Assembly (NCBI RefSeq): GCF_020616555.1
Contig: NZ_CP085173.1
Span: 1,364,001 to 1,428,000 of the forward strand
Reading direction: 5' to 3'
Origin: Streptomyces longhuiensis
GTDB lineage: Bacteria > Actinomycetota > Actinomycetes > Streptomycetales > Streptomycetaceae
Length of the DNA stretch: 64,000 bases
A program made the translations under genes and the position numbers. The stretch's first letter is position 1; every line of letters begins with the position of its first letter. The notes beneath the pieces were generated by a model. That model saw nothing but the letters and a program-made list of their open reading frames with translations. It did not search any database and was not told the DNA's origin. Of this stretch, positions 1-7,884 are shown piece by piece.

Positions 1-750
1 AACGGGCGCAAGGTCTTCGTCGGCAACAGCCACGTCGGCGACCTGCACGGCGTGGTGGTGCGCACCGGCGAGGGATCCACCGGCCTGTCCGCGTTCCTCG
101 TGGAGTCCGACCGCCCCGGATTCTCGCTGGCCCCGCACCAGCCCGCGATGGGCCTGCACGGATTCAGCTTCGGCGAGATCCGTTACGACGAGTGCCGCGT
201 CCCCGCCGAGAACCTGCTGGGCCACGAGGGGCAGGGCCTCGATGTGGCGTACTCCTCCAGCGTGCTCTATGGCCGGCCGAACCTGACCGCCGTGTCGCTC
301 GGCATCCATCAGGCGCTGCTGGAGGAGACGACCCGCTACACGTCGGAGCAGCTGCGCTACGGCAAGCCGCTCAGCGCGCTGCCCACGATCCGTCAGAAGC
401 TGGGCGAGATGCAGTCACGCCTGATGACCGCCCGTCTGGCCGCCTATCACGCCGTGCATCTGCTGGACTCGGGGATCGCCTGCGACGCGGAGCTGATGAA
501 CGCCAAGTACCTCAACGTGGAGTCCGCCATCGACTCGGCGCGGGCCGCCATGGAGATCCATGCCGCGTGCGGCCTGTTCCCCGACCGGCCCGTCGAGCGG
601 TTCGCCCGCGACGCCTCGCACATGTACGCCCCGGCCGGCACGTCCGACATCCAGCTGTACCGGCTGGCGGAGGTCGCGCTCGGCACGTCCCTCAGCGACT
701 GGTCGAGCCGGCTCGCCGCTCCGCGCGTTCCCGAAGCGGCGGCCGTGTAG
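1..750 (+). CDS. Acyl-CoA dehydrogenase, C-terminal part
   Basis: The frame is already open at base 1, so the start lies outside the window and 249 residues are visible. They cover the end of the beta domain (FLVESDRPGF, then DECRVPAENLLG, the usual lead into the C-terminal helices) and the whole C-terminal four-helix domain with the RYGKPLSALPTIRQKLGEM segment, which is typical of FAD-dependent acyl-CoA dehydrogenases. The family oxidises acyl-CoA to enoyl-CoA. The stretch that usually reads YEGTSQIQ with the catalytic Glu here reads YAPAGTSDIQ, so the common base is not at its usual place. That suggests a secondary-metabolism or atypical member, though some subfamilies carry the base elsewhere. 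The gene converges on the GAF gene, with 5 bases between the stops. Confidence 0.9.
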   Translation, partial: NGRKVFVGNSHVGDLHGVVVRTGEGSTGLSAFLVESDRPGFSLAPHQPAMGLHGFSFGEIRYDECRVPAENLLGHEGQGLDVAYSSSVLYGRPNLTAVSLGIHQALLEETTRYTSEQLRYGKPLSALPTIRQKLGEMQSRLMTARLAAYHAVHLLDSGIACDAELMNAKYLNVESAIDSARAAMEIHAACGLFPDRPVERFARDASHMYAPAGTSDIQLYRLAEVALGTSLSDWSSRLAAPRVPEAAAV

Positions 751-755
751 CGACG

Positions 756-1331
756 TCAGAGGCGGGGCTGCCCGGCACGCTCGTAGATGCGCAGCATGGC
801 CTGGTCGCGGAACCTCTTGATCAGGTCGAGGGAGCCGCGCGCCGTCGCCAGGGCGCGGGGCTCGGTGCCCACCGCGCAGACGGTGCCGAGCGCGATGCCG
901 GTCTCCTCGTCGATGAGCGGCGCCCCGAGGTACACACGGATGCCCAGTTCGTCGACCACCGGGTTGCCGGCGAACCGGGGCGCCGCGTACACGTCGGGCA
1001 GGACGAGCGGGATGCGGCGGCTGATGACCTCGGGGCAGTAGCCGTGGTCACGGGCCATCACGCGGCCGACCTCGGGCCCGCCCGTCGCGTCGTGCGGGCC
1101 AAGGGTGTTGGGCAGGCCCTGCGGCGTGTGCAGCCCGGCGAAGAACTGCTGGTCGGTGATGAGGTTGACCATCGCGTACGGCGTGCCCGCCGCCTCGGCG
1201 AGTTCCGAGGCGAGGGCGTCGAGGTCGGCGGCCGCCTCGCCCAGGCCGAGCTGGGCGAGGCGTTCGACGCGCGCGTCGAGTTCGGTGTCGGGGGCTGCGA
1301 TGTGCAGCCCCGTCTCTGCGTCAAAGGGCAC
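756..1331 (-). CDS. GAF-domain protein, last gene of the conservon
   Basis: This is a 191-residue protein with a GTG start. The bulk (about residues 35-180) reads as a GAF domain, with PYAMVNLITDQQFFAGLHT and GVR/YLGAPLIDEETGIALGTVC-type segments in the order seen in actinobacterial GAF proteins. No kinase, HTH or membrane segment is seen, so it is probably a soluble sensor. Its first 11 bases overlap the end of cvnD, so it is very likely co-transcribed and translationally coupled with it. In S. coelicolor some conservons carry an extra gene, often a P450. A GAF protein in this slot suggests a small-molecule or redox input, which is inference. Confidence 0.8.
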   Translation of the reverse strand: MPFDAETGLHIAAPDTELDARVERLAQLGLGEAAADLDALASELAEAAGTPYAMVNLITDQQFFAGLHTPQGLPNTLGPHDATGGPEVGRVMARDHGYCPEVISRRIPLVLPDVYAAPRFAGNPVVDELGIRVYLGAPLIDEETGIALGTVCAVGTEPRALATARGSLDLIKRFRDQAMLRIYERAGQPRL

Positions 1332-2007
1332 GGTGAGGGTTCCCGTCGAAGGAGGCGGCGGAGGCGGAGGGCAACGAAGGTGAAGGGGTGGGGGCGGGCG
1401 GCTCGAGTGCGGGCTCGGACGCCGGCGAGGAGCGCAGCGACAGCGTGAGCGCGTACTCGACGAGCCTGATCAGGACCTGCTGGGTGGAGAACGGGGCGCG
1501 CGCGTCGAACATGATGACGGGGACGTCGGGGTTCAGCTCGATCGCGGACTGCACCTCCTCCGCCGTGTAGCGGTGGGCGGTGTCGAACTCGTTGACGGCC
1601 ACGACGAAGGGCACGCCGCGGTCCTCGAAGAACTCGACGGCGCTGAAGCAGTCGTCGAGGCGGCGGGTGTCGGCGAGGACGACCGCGCCGATGGAGCCGA
1701 GGGCCAGGTCGTCCCACATGAACCAGAAGCGGTCCTGACCGGGGGTACCGAACAGCAGGAGCTGCAACTGCTGGCGCCACAGGGTGATGCGGCCGAAGTC
1801 CATGCTCACGGTCGTGGTGGTCTTGTTCTCCACGCCGACCAGGCTGTCGGTGGCCGCGCTGGCCGTGGTGAGGATCTCCTCCGTGGTCAGCGGTTCGATC
1901 TCGCTGACCGTGGCGACCATCGTGGTCTTGCCCACGCCGAACCCGCCGGCGATGAGTATCTTCAGCGCGGTCAGGGGGATGTCGTCAGAGGCTTCGAAGG
2001 CCTTCAA
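1321..2007 (-). CDS. cvnD: Conservon GTP-binding protein CvnD
   Basis: This is a 228-residue small GTPase of the conservon (cvn) type. It carries a P-loop GFGVGKTT at about residues 21-28, a G3-like FGTPGQ, and NEFD where Ras-type proteins have NKxD. I chose the TTG at 2007 because GGAGG stands 6 bases before it; no ATG fits the start of the conserved region. The start lies 23 bases inside cvnC, so translation is probably coupled. In S. coelicolor, CvnD proteins associate with CvnA-C at the membrane in a complex likened to eukaryotic G-protein systems. The Pro/Ser-rich C-terminal tail after about residue 190 is poorly conserved in this family. Confidence 0.9.
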   Translation of the reverse strand: MKAFEASDDIPLTALKILIAGGFGVGKTTMVATVSEIEPLTTEEILTTASAATDSLVGVENKTTTTVSMDFGRITLWRQQLQLLLFGTPGQDRFWFMWDDLALGSIGAVVLADTRRLDDCFSAVEFFEDRGVPFVVAVNEFDTAHRYTAEEVQSAIELNPDVPVIMFDARAPFSTQQVLIRLVEYALTLSLRSSPASEPALEPPAPTPSPSLPSASAASFDGNPHRAL

Positions 2008-2362
2008 GTGCCGCCTCCAGGAGGAGTGGGTCGCTTCCGTCCGCCTCTCGCGGGGGAAGCGCGGGAACGAGTACGTGGGAGTCGAGCAGATCGGACAGAA
2101 GGATCTTGGTGACCTGTACGGGGACCCCCAGCCGGCCGGCGATCTCGGCGACCGACCGCGGTTCCCGGCCGCACAGTTCGAGCACCTGGGCGCTCTCGGG
2201 GCCGAGCCTGTCCACGGTCGAGGGGGCGAGGCCGGGGGCAGCCCGTACCCGGGACACGAGTCCCAGGGCACGGGCCGGGCGGGTGCGGCCACCGGTCAGC
2301 GCGTAGAGCCGCAGCTGAGCGGTGTCCTCGGCCAGCCAGGGCTCGTCGGTGAAGTCCGGCAC
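1985..2362 (-). CDS. cvnC: DUF742 protein CvnC
   Basis: This 125-residue protein begins at a GTG (MPDFTDEPWL...). It has the DUF742 pattern: an N-terminal ALTGGRTRP motif followed by a winged-helix-like C-terminal half (LCGREPRSVAEIAGRLGVP). It is the third conservon subunit. It starts 2 bases after the stop of cvnB and has no clear SD of its own, so it is probably translated by coupling. DUF742 proteins bridge the kinase-like CvnA and the GTPase CvnD; their exact biochemical role is not settled. Confidence 0.9.
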   Translation of the reverse strand: MPDFTDEPWLAEDTAQLRLYALTGGRTRPARALGLVSRVRAAPGLAPSTVDRLGPESAQVLELCGREPRSVAEIAGRLGVPVQVTKILLSDLLDSHVLVPALPPREADGSDPLLLEAALEGLRSL

Positions 2363-2364
2363 CG

Positions 2365-2790
2365 TTAGTCGACCAGAGCGCCGGAGGGCCCCGGTGCGGT
2401 GCGCGCGGGCGTGCCGAGATGGCCCCTGACGCTCTTCACGAGCATCGCGATCTCGTAGCCGACCATGCCGACGTCCGCGCTCTTGTCGGTCAGCACGCCG
2501 AGCACGCCGTTCACGCCGGCCCGGGAGACGAACAGGTAGCCGCCCTCGCCCTGCACGATGACCTGCTCGACCCCGCCGAAGGCCCGCTGGATGGTGCCGA
2601 GACCGCCGCCGAGCGAGCACATGCCGGTGGTGATCGCGCTCAGCCGGTCCGCGTCGTCGTAGCCGAGACCGTGGCTGTGCCGCATCACGCCGTCGCTGGA
2701 GGCCAGGACCGCGCCTGTCACGGCGGGCACCCTGGCGGCGAGGTCGGCGAGCAGCCAGTCCAGGTCCTGGTCGAATGATGGCTGGGTCAT
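2365..2790 (-). CDS. cvnB: Roadblock/LC7 protein CvnB
   Basis: This 141-residue protein is almost entirely one roadblock/LC7 domain (LLADLAARVPAVTGAVLASS at the start, the GVEQVIVQGEGGYLFVSRAG strand pair in the middle). Proteins of this family regulate small GTPases, as MglB does for MglA, and CvnB is thought to do the same for CvnD. The ATG overlaps the stop of cvnA by 4 bases (ATGA), showing strict operon structure. There is no signal peptide or membrane segment. Confidence 0.92.
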   Translation of the reverse strand: MTQPSFDQDLDWLLADLAARVPAVTGAVLASSDGVMRHSHGLGYDDADRLSAITTGMCSLGGGLGTIQRAFGGVEQVIVQGEGGYLFVSRAGVNGVLGVLTDKSADVGMVGYEIAMLVKSVRGHLGTPARTAPGPSGALVD

Positions 2791-4460
2791 CGGTACTCCT
2801 GGGAGTCATAGCGCTGAGTGGGTGCCACCGGGGATCCGGGGGTGGCCCCGTCGTCCTGCTCGGCCCGCTGAAGTCCCGCGGTGAAGCGGGCAAGCAGGCC
2901 TGCGTCGATCGACTCGCCGTCGCCGGGGTCGGCGGCCGGCCCCTGCTCGCGCAGCTGGGGGGAGAGGTGTGAGCGGCGTTCCTTGTTCCGCTGGGCCAGG
3001 ACCGGGCGCCCTGTGGGGTCCTCGGTCGGCGCGGCGGCGGGGGCGGCGGGCGCGGCGGGCACTTGCCGCTGGGGAAGGCGCGGCTGCGTGGTCACGGCCG
3101 TGGCCTCCCGGGGTGCGTGCGGCCGTGCGGGGTCCACGGCTGCGGGCAACGGCTGCGCCCGGCGGCTCGCGACCGGGGCGGGCTCGCGGGCCGGCTCCGG
3201 CTCGGCGGGGGCCGTCGGAGCCGCGGGCTTCTGCGCCGCCGCCTTCTGCCCGGCGCGGGACTCGCTGAGCACCGAGTGCGAAAGGATCAGCACCGCTTGG
3301 ACACCTCCGTAGAGGTTCTCCTGGAGCTGTACGGCGAGACCTCGCCGCCTGGCTATCTTCGCGACCACGAACAGGCCGGTGCGACCGTCCTGCAACTGCT
3401 TGTCGACGTCGAAGAGTTCGGGCTGGGCCAGGAGGCGGTTCATCTCGTCCCGCACCTCGGCAGGCATGCCGAGGCCGCGGTCCTCGATCTCCACGACCAT
3501 GCCGGACGCGGCCATCTGGGCGCGGATCATCACCTGCGTGTGGGGCGGCGAGAACTTGGTGGCGTTCTCGGCGAGTTCGGCGATGAGGTGGATGATCTCG
3601 ACGGCGGAGTGGCCGAGGACCTCGTAGCCGGACGGCGGCGGCAGCACGCGGACACGGGGGTAGTGCTCGATCTCCGCGACGGCCTGGCGCAGCACCGTCG
3701 CGAGCGGGACCGGGGAGCTGAAGTGGCGGGGCACGGCGCCGCCGAGGACCGCGAGGCTCTCCACCGCACGGTGCACGCGGGTGACGAGGTGGTCGATGGT
3801 GTAGAGCCGGTCGAGGTGCTCGGGGTCCTCGACGACCCGCTCGGCGTCGTCGAGTTGCTTCAGCGCGCGCGTCACAAGGAGCTGCAGCCGCCGGGCGATG
3901 TTGACGAAGGCGTCCACCTGCTGGCGTGTGCCCGCGTGGATCACGGCGGTCTGCGCAGTGTGCTGGAAGTGCCTCAGGTGCTGCTCCAGCGCGCCGAACG
4001 CATGCGTCGCGGCCGTCTCGGGGACAGGCACGGGAGCGTCGGGGCGGTCGCCGCTGCGCAGTTGCTCAGCGGTCCGGGCGACGCTCTGGTGCCCTTCGGC
4101 GGCGAGCGACGTCAGATGCTTGATCCACTCACCGACCGCCGCGTCGTTCTCGGCCCGCTGGCGGGTGAGCGCGTCAGCGGTGCTGTGCGCGGCCCGCCGT
4201 GCGACGGCGAGGACCGCCGCACAGCACACCCCGGCCGAGACCCCCGCGCCCCACACCAGCGGTCCGGAGGCCCCCGCCGCGGAGACGGCGAACGCTCCGC
4301 CCGCGAGGACGGCCACCGTTCCGGCGGGGGCCATGCCGAGCATCGTGGTGCGTTGGCGCAGGCCACGCTCGGTCCTCAGGTCGGCCGAAGCGGCCTTGCC
4401 GGCTCTCCGGCCGCTGCGGTGGGCGCCGGATGCGGTGGCGTCCGACGAGTAGTGAGACAT
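2787..4460 (-). CDS. cvnA: Conservon sensor-histidine-kinase-like protein CvnA
   Basis: This 557-residue protein starts at the ATG preceded by GAGGA 7 bases upstream. Two hydrophobic segments at about residues 45-63 and 68-90 anchor it. A helical linker leads to a DHp-like stretch (IDHLVTRVHRAVESL) and a HATPase domain with an N-box (ELAENATKFS) and a G1 box (EDRGLGM). The last 150 residues are Pro/Ala-rich and look disordered. It heads the operon cvnA-B-C-D-GAF and is expected to be the membrane input of the complex. Whether it still phosphorylates anything cannot be read from sequence, and no response regulator lies nearby. Confidence 0.92.
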   Translation of the reverse strand: MSHYSSDATASGAHRSGRRAGKAASADLRTERGLRQRTTMLGMAPAGTVAVLAGGAFAVSAAGASGPLVWGAGVSAGVCCAAVLAVARRAAHSTADALTRQRAENDAAVGEWIKHLTSLAAEGHQSVARTAEQLRSGDRPDAPVPVPETAATHAFGALEQHLRHFQHTAQTAVIHAGTRQQVDAFVNIARRLQLLVTRALKQLDDAERVVEDPEHLDRLYTIDHLVTRVHRAVESLAVLGGAVPRHFSSPVPLATVLRQAVAEIEHYPRVRVLPPPSGYEVLGHSAVEIIHLIAELAENATKFSPPHTQVMIRAQMAASGMVVEIEDRGLGMPAEVRDEMNRLLAQPELFDVDKQLQDGRTGLFVVAKIARRRGLAVQLQENLYGGVQAVLILSHSVLSESRAGQKAAAQKPAAPTAPAEPEPAREPAPVASRRAQPLPAAVDPARPHAPREATAVTTQPRLPQRQVPAAPAAPAAAPTEDPTGRPVLAQRNKERRSHLSPQLREQGPAADPGDGESIDAGLLARFTAGLQRAEQDDGATPGSPVAPTQRYDSQEYR

Positions 4461-4866
4461 AGGCGTCCTCAAGACGAGCGGGGGGCAGCGCCGGCGCGCC
4501 GACGTCCTTGTACGTGTCGGCCGCGCCCGCGGTCGTCCGAACCTCCTTGCGACGGAGGCTCGTTGTGACTCGCGTGCATCTTGTCCAGGGTGGCTGTCGC
4601 GTGGCAAAACGGCCTCCGCGACGAACATCAACTCTGTCGGTCCGGCCCGGGCGGAGCTACGGGAAACCAGGGTCGTTCCGGGGTCGTTTCCCTCTTCCAG
4701 GTGTGAGACCGACACCCGCCCGGCCCACCTACCACCGGGTAGCCCGATGCGGCACCACTCCCCCGGGCCCGGGGCACACGCCCAACGACCCGCAAACGAC
4801 CCTGCCCGCCCCGGCGGCCAGACCGGGCCCGATCGCGGGCCCGGTCCCCCGACGCCACCGTCACCC
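4461..4866. other. Intergenic region upstream of the conservon
   Basis: This 406-base gap must hold the promoter of the minus-strand conservon operon and the end of transcription from the regulator gene to its right. Only the hairpin listed separately was recognised. I could not identify a convincing -35/-10 pair, and no frame here has gene-like codon use. Confidence 0.5.
4821..4846 (-). terminator. Perfect hairpin after the HTH regulator gene
   Basis: Eleven-base arms (GACCGGGCCCG and its complement) enclose a 4-base loop, 21 bases beyond the stop of the minus-strand regulator. There is no T tract on either side, as is common for actinobacterial terminators. Confidence 0.6.
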
Positions 4867-6345
4867 TCAGTCGTCGAACTCGCCCGCGAAGCGCAGTACT
4901 CGTTCGAGTTCCTCGACGGAGATGAGGCGGCTGCGCGGGCGCAGCATCCCCGCGATGCCGTACGCGCCCAGCTCTCGGCAGCGCCGCACCAGCCAGCCCC
5001 AGTCGAGGTCGAGATGGTGGGCGAGCGACCGCAGCCGCTCCTCCGAGCTGTCGCCCTTGGTGACGCTCTGGCTGCGAGCGTGGTCGACGACCTGGGCGTA
5101 GGCACTGACCTCGGCCAGACTGTCGGTGGTGTCGACGTGCCAGATGCCTTCGGAGCCGAGCCAGTTGGCGGAGATGACCCGGCGTCCGGGCACGAGCACG
5201 AAGCCGTCGATGCGCTTGTACTCCGGCTCGGCGCACACCGAGATCGTCTGCCCGTCGCGTTCCATCATCGCCACGGCCAGCCACAGCAGGATCCGCTCGT
5301 AGCGCTGGCTCGCCCCGGCGTCCGTCGCCGGGATGCAGAACACCCGCTCGGGAGCGGCTCCACCGTCGGCGAGTCGCTCCTGGAGCGCGTGGCGGAACTG
5401 CGTCCACGACGCGAAGAACAGCCACACCGCGGCCTCCTCCCCCGTCCGCACCGGGCTCCAGAAGACCGGCGGCGAGCTGCCCTCGTCGAGGCGCCGGATG
5501 ATGTGCTCGGCACAGAAGTACATGCCGAGCCAGGCACTGCCGACGTTGGTCAGATCCGGCACGGCGGACCGCGCGACCGCTGAACGCCGCTGCGCCCACA
5601 GGGGTTCCAAAGTCTGCTGTTCGGCGTGCAGCACATGGTCGTTGGCCAGCAGGCTGTCGTCGAGGTTCAGCATCGCCCACAGCAGCCCGTAGGTGAGGTC
5701 GTCGATCTTGTACGGGGTCGATATCGGCAGCGTCTCGGCGGTGACCGCTAATTGACGGCGGGCGTGGGCGGCATCGATGGCATACAGGCCGTCGTCACCG
5801 AGTGTGCCGAGGACCAGCGCGCGGCGGGTGGCCCGCGTGAAGGCCCGTACATGCGCGTGATGGTGGGCTCCGATGACCACGCGGCCGTCCTGCTCGTCGG
5901 CCTCGTAGAGCTGGACGGCGACGGAGGTTCCGTCGAAGAACCGCTGACCGTCCAGGTGCCACACTCCCTCCATGCCGGACGCCCGGCCCATGGGGTCCAG
6001 GTAGGACGTGTCGAACATGGCGTTCAGGAGGCGCGCCGCGTCGCGCGCGGCGCTGGGTGCGATCTGCGGCAGCACGACGCCGCGTTCCACCGCGGGCCGC
6101 AGCAGCGTCTCGACGTCGACGCCGAGCATGAACTCGAGGACAGCGCCGGCGTCACTGCGGGGTACCTGGTCGCCGGAGAGCCAGCGCTTCCAGGTGGCCT
6201 GGGAGGCGGTCACCGTCGCCAGGTCGGGGCGGTTCAGCTTCGCGGCTGCGAGCTGGGCGGACCGGGTGAACTCTTCTTCGAACGTAGCGAAGTGGCCGCA
6301 GCCCCGCTCCGTCAGCAAGGCCCGCAACAGCGTCCGGGGGCGCAT
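4867..6345 (-). CDS. Helix-turn-helix protein of a Streptomyces-type family
   Basis: This 492-residue protein has an N-terminal region (residues about 1-75) that reads as an XRE-like DNA-binding domain (TVTASQATWKRWLSGDQVPR). The long C-terminal part has no catalytic motif I recognise. It contains cysteine and aromatic-rich stretches such as WLGMYFCAEHIIRRL and ends in another helical segment rich in Arg and Glu. Similar large HTH proteins are frequent in Streptomyces and usually have no assigned function. It stands alone, transcribed toward the conservon but separated by a hairpin, so it is probably not in that operon. The function is inferred only as a DNA-binding regulator. Confidence 0.75.
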   Translation of the reverse strand: MRPRTLLRALLTERGCGHFATFEEEFTRSAQLAAAKLNRPDLATVTASQATWKRWLSGDQVPRSDAGAVLEFMLGVDVETLLRPAVERGVVLPQIAPSAARDAARLLNAMFDTSYLDPMGRASGMEGVWHLDGQRFFDGTSVAVQLYEADEQDGRVVIGAHHHAHVRAFTRATRRALVLGTLGDDGLYAIDAAHARRQLAVTAETLPISTPYKIDDLTYGLLWAMLNLDDSLLANDHVLHAEQQTLEPLWAQRRSAVARSAVPDLTNVGSAWLGMYFCAEHIIRRLDEGSSPPVFWSPVRTGEEAAVWLFFASWTQFRHALQERLADGGAAPERVFCIPATDAGASQRYERILLWLAVAMMERDGQTISVCAEPEYKRIDGFVLVPGRRVISANWLGSEGIWHVDTTDSLAEVSAYAQVVDHARSQSVTKGDSSEERLRSLAHHLDLDWGWLVRRCRELGAYGIAGMLRPRSRLISVEELERVLRFAGEFDD

Positions 6346-6455
6346 CGATTAACTGTCTCCACGTCTAAGAGAGTCGCGAGCCCCCCGCGGCTCGCCGATT
6401 GTCCGGCCAGATTCGGTCAGCCCCTGGTCAGGGGTCCGGGTGCGGACGCGGACGC

Positions 6456-6478
6456 GCCCGGGCCGACCGGGCCCGGGC
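6456..6478 (-). terminator. GC-rich hairpin
   Basis: Nine-base arms GCCCGGGCC/GGCCCGGGC enclose a 5-base loop. It lies about 120 bases past the stop of the small membrane gene on the minus strand, so it is a possible terminator for that transcript. Confidence 0.4.
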
Positions 6479-6600
6479 CGCGGAGATCAACTTCTTCATG
6501 CCGAGCATTATGCATACGGACCGTCAAACCATGGGCATCGGTTGTGGAATTGCTGTATCAACCGCCCGCCGACGCAATGGCTGAAATGTCGCCCGCCCGG

Positions 6601-6786
6601 TCAGCCGTGCCTGATCCAGTTCCACTTCACGAAGACCGTGATCACGGATCCGAACAACATGGCGAGTGCCCACAGGCCGACGCTCGCAGGCGAGTAGAGG
6701 TAGTACTGCCACGAAGCCGGAAGCGCCGACGGCGCCAGGACCAGTGCCGTCAGAGCAACCCAGGTCACCGCCACCACAATGATCAT
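6601..6786 (-). CDS. Small two-helix membrane protein
   Basis: This 61-residue protein has two hydrophobic segments (about residues 2-21 and 33-53) and a short basic tail (KWNWIRHG). No family was recognised. The ATG has no SD of its own, but it overlaps the stop of a 6-codon reading frame that does have one (see the next entry), so translation may be coupled. It could be a stand-alone small membrane protein. Because it is short and unrecognised, whether it is a real gene is moderately certain. Confidence 0.55.
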   Translation of the reverse strand: MIIVVAVTWVALTALVLAPSALPASWQYYLYSPASVGLWALAMLFGSVITVFVKWNWIRHG

Positions 6787-6803
6787 TCGTGCAGCTGTCG
6801 CAT
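6783..6803 (-). CDS. Six-codon leader reading frame
   Basis: ATG followed by five codons and TGA (MRQLHE) lies just behind a purine-rich GGGGGAGGG. Its stop overlaps the ATG of the small membrane gene in an ATGA arrangement. It may only deliver ribosomes to the next start. It could also be chance, given its length. Confidence 0.3.
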   Translation of the reverse strand: MRQLHE

Positions 6804-6863
6804 CGCCCTCCCCCTCAGCGAGCGCTCGGCTTGGCCACAGGCCGCAGGCCCTCTCCCCGCCGC

Positions 6864-7757
6864 CTACAGCAGCCGCTCCACATGCTGAAGCAGCGCTTCC
6901 AGTGCCGCGCTCGGCCGGCGGGCGGTGGCCGTGGCGACATGGAGGTCGAAGCGCAGGGGTGCGTCCAGCAGGCTCAGTACGCGCACCCCCGCCTCGTCGG
7001 GCAGCGCCGCGAACTCGGGCAGGAAAGCAATGCCCAGGCGATGGCGGACGAAGGCGGAGGCCGCACTGATGTCGGTCACTTCGAGCGCTACGCGGCGCTC
7101 GATGCCGGTGGTGGCGAAGGCCCGGTCGATCAGATCCCGATTGCCGTAGCCGACGGGGAAGTCGATGAACTGTTCGTCGGCGAGATCGGCGAGCGAGACG
7201 GCATCCCGCGCCGCGAGACGGTGGCCCGCCGGGACGACCAGGACCATCGGCACCGAGGCCACCTGCCGCAGCGTCAGCCCCGCCGGTGGCCTCCCGGGGG
7301 CGCCGGGCAGGGAGAGGATCGCGAGGTCGAGACGCCCGGCGAGCAGGCTCCGGGCGAGTCCTGCCGACCCGCTCGGCGACACCCGCAGGCGCAGCGCCAC
7401 GTCCGGATGTTCGGTGTGGAAGGACTCGAGCAGGCTGGGCAGATCCAGCAGCCGGACCGCCGTGAGGTATCCGATGTGCAGGGTGCCGCGCACGACTCCC
7501 CGGCTGGCCCGTACGGCGTCGAGCGCCCCCCGGGCGGCGTCGAGGGTGGCCAGCGCCTCGGGGAGGAGGGCCGCGCCCGCGCCCGTCAGCTCGACCCGCT
7601 GCGGGGAACGGTCGAACAGTGCGGCCCCCACCTCGCGCTCCAGGTCACGGATGGTGGCCGAGACTCCGGACTGGACGACGTGCAGGCGCCGGGCCGCTCC
7701 GGTGAAGCTCAGCTCCTCGGCGACCGCGACGAAGTATTCGAGGTGACGCAGTTCCAT
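6864..7757 (-). CDS. LysR-family transcriptional regulator
   Basis: This 297-residue protein has the standard LysR layout. A winged HTH occupies residues 1-60 (MELRHLEYFVAVAEELSFTG, then RDLEREVGAALFDRSPQRVELT) and is followed by a type 2 periplasmic-binding-like effector domain. I chose the ATG at 7757 because family members begin with this motif; an in-frame ATG 18 bases upstream lacks an SD. The gene is divergent from the MFS transporter at 7885, and a perfect palindrome with a T-N11-A core lies between them. The LysR protein therefore probably controls that transporter and itself. The effector is unknown. Confidence 0.9.
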   Translation of the reverse strand: MELRHLEYFVAVAEELSFTGAARRLHVVQSGVSATIRDLEREVGAALFDRSPQRVELTGAGAALLPEALATLDAARGALDAVRASRGVVRGTLHIGYLTAVRLLDLPSLLESFHTEHPDVALRLRVSPSGSAGLARSLLAGRLDLAILSLPGAPGRPPAGLTLRQVASVPMVLVVPAGHRLAARDAVSLADLADEQFIDFPVGYGNRDLIDRAFATTGIERRVALEVTDISAASAFVRHRLGIAFLPEFAALPDEAGVRVLSLLDAPLRFDLHVATATARRPSAALEALLQHVERLL

Positions 7758-7762
7758 GGATC

Positions 7763-7785
7763 CATCATCAGTCATTCTGATGATG
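7763..7785. promoter_or_regulatory. Probable LysR operator
   Basis: A perfect 9-base inverted repeat, CATCATCAG-TCATT-CTGATGATG, stands just upstream of the LysR start in the divergent region. It contains the LysR-type T-N11-A core at 7768-7780. Autoregulation and control of the divergent MFS gene are inferred. Confidence 0.65.
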
Positions 7786-7884
7786 ACCAGCATGGAAGAT
7801 CGTTGGACGTAATACCCCCCGGAACGCACCCTGGTCGTCGGCGCACCAGCACATGGCGCCGACGACCGTCAGAGGGGGAATCTC

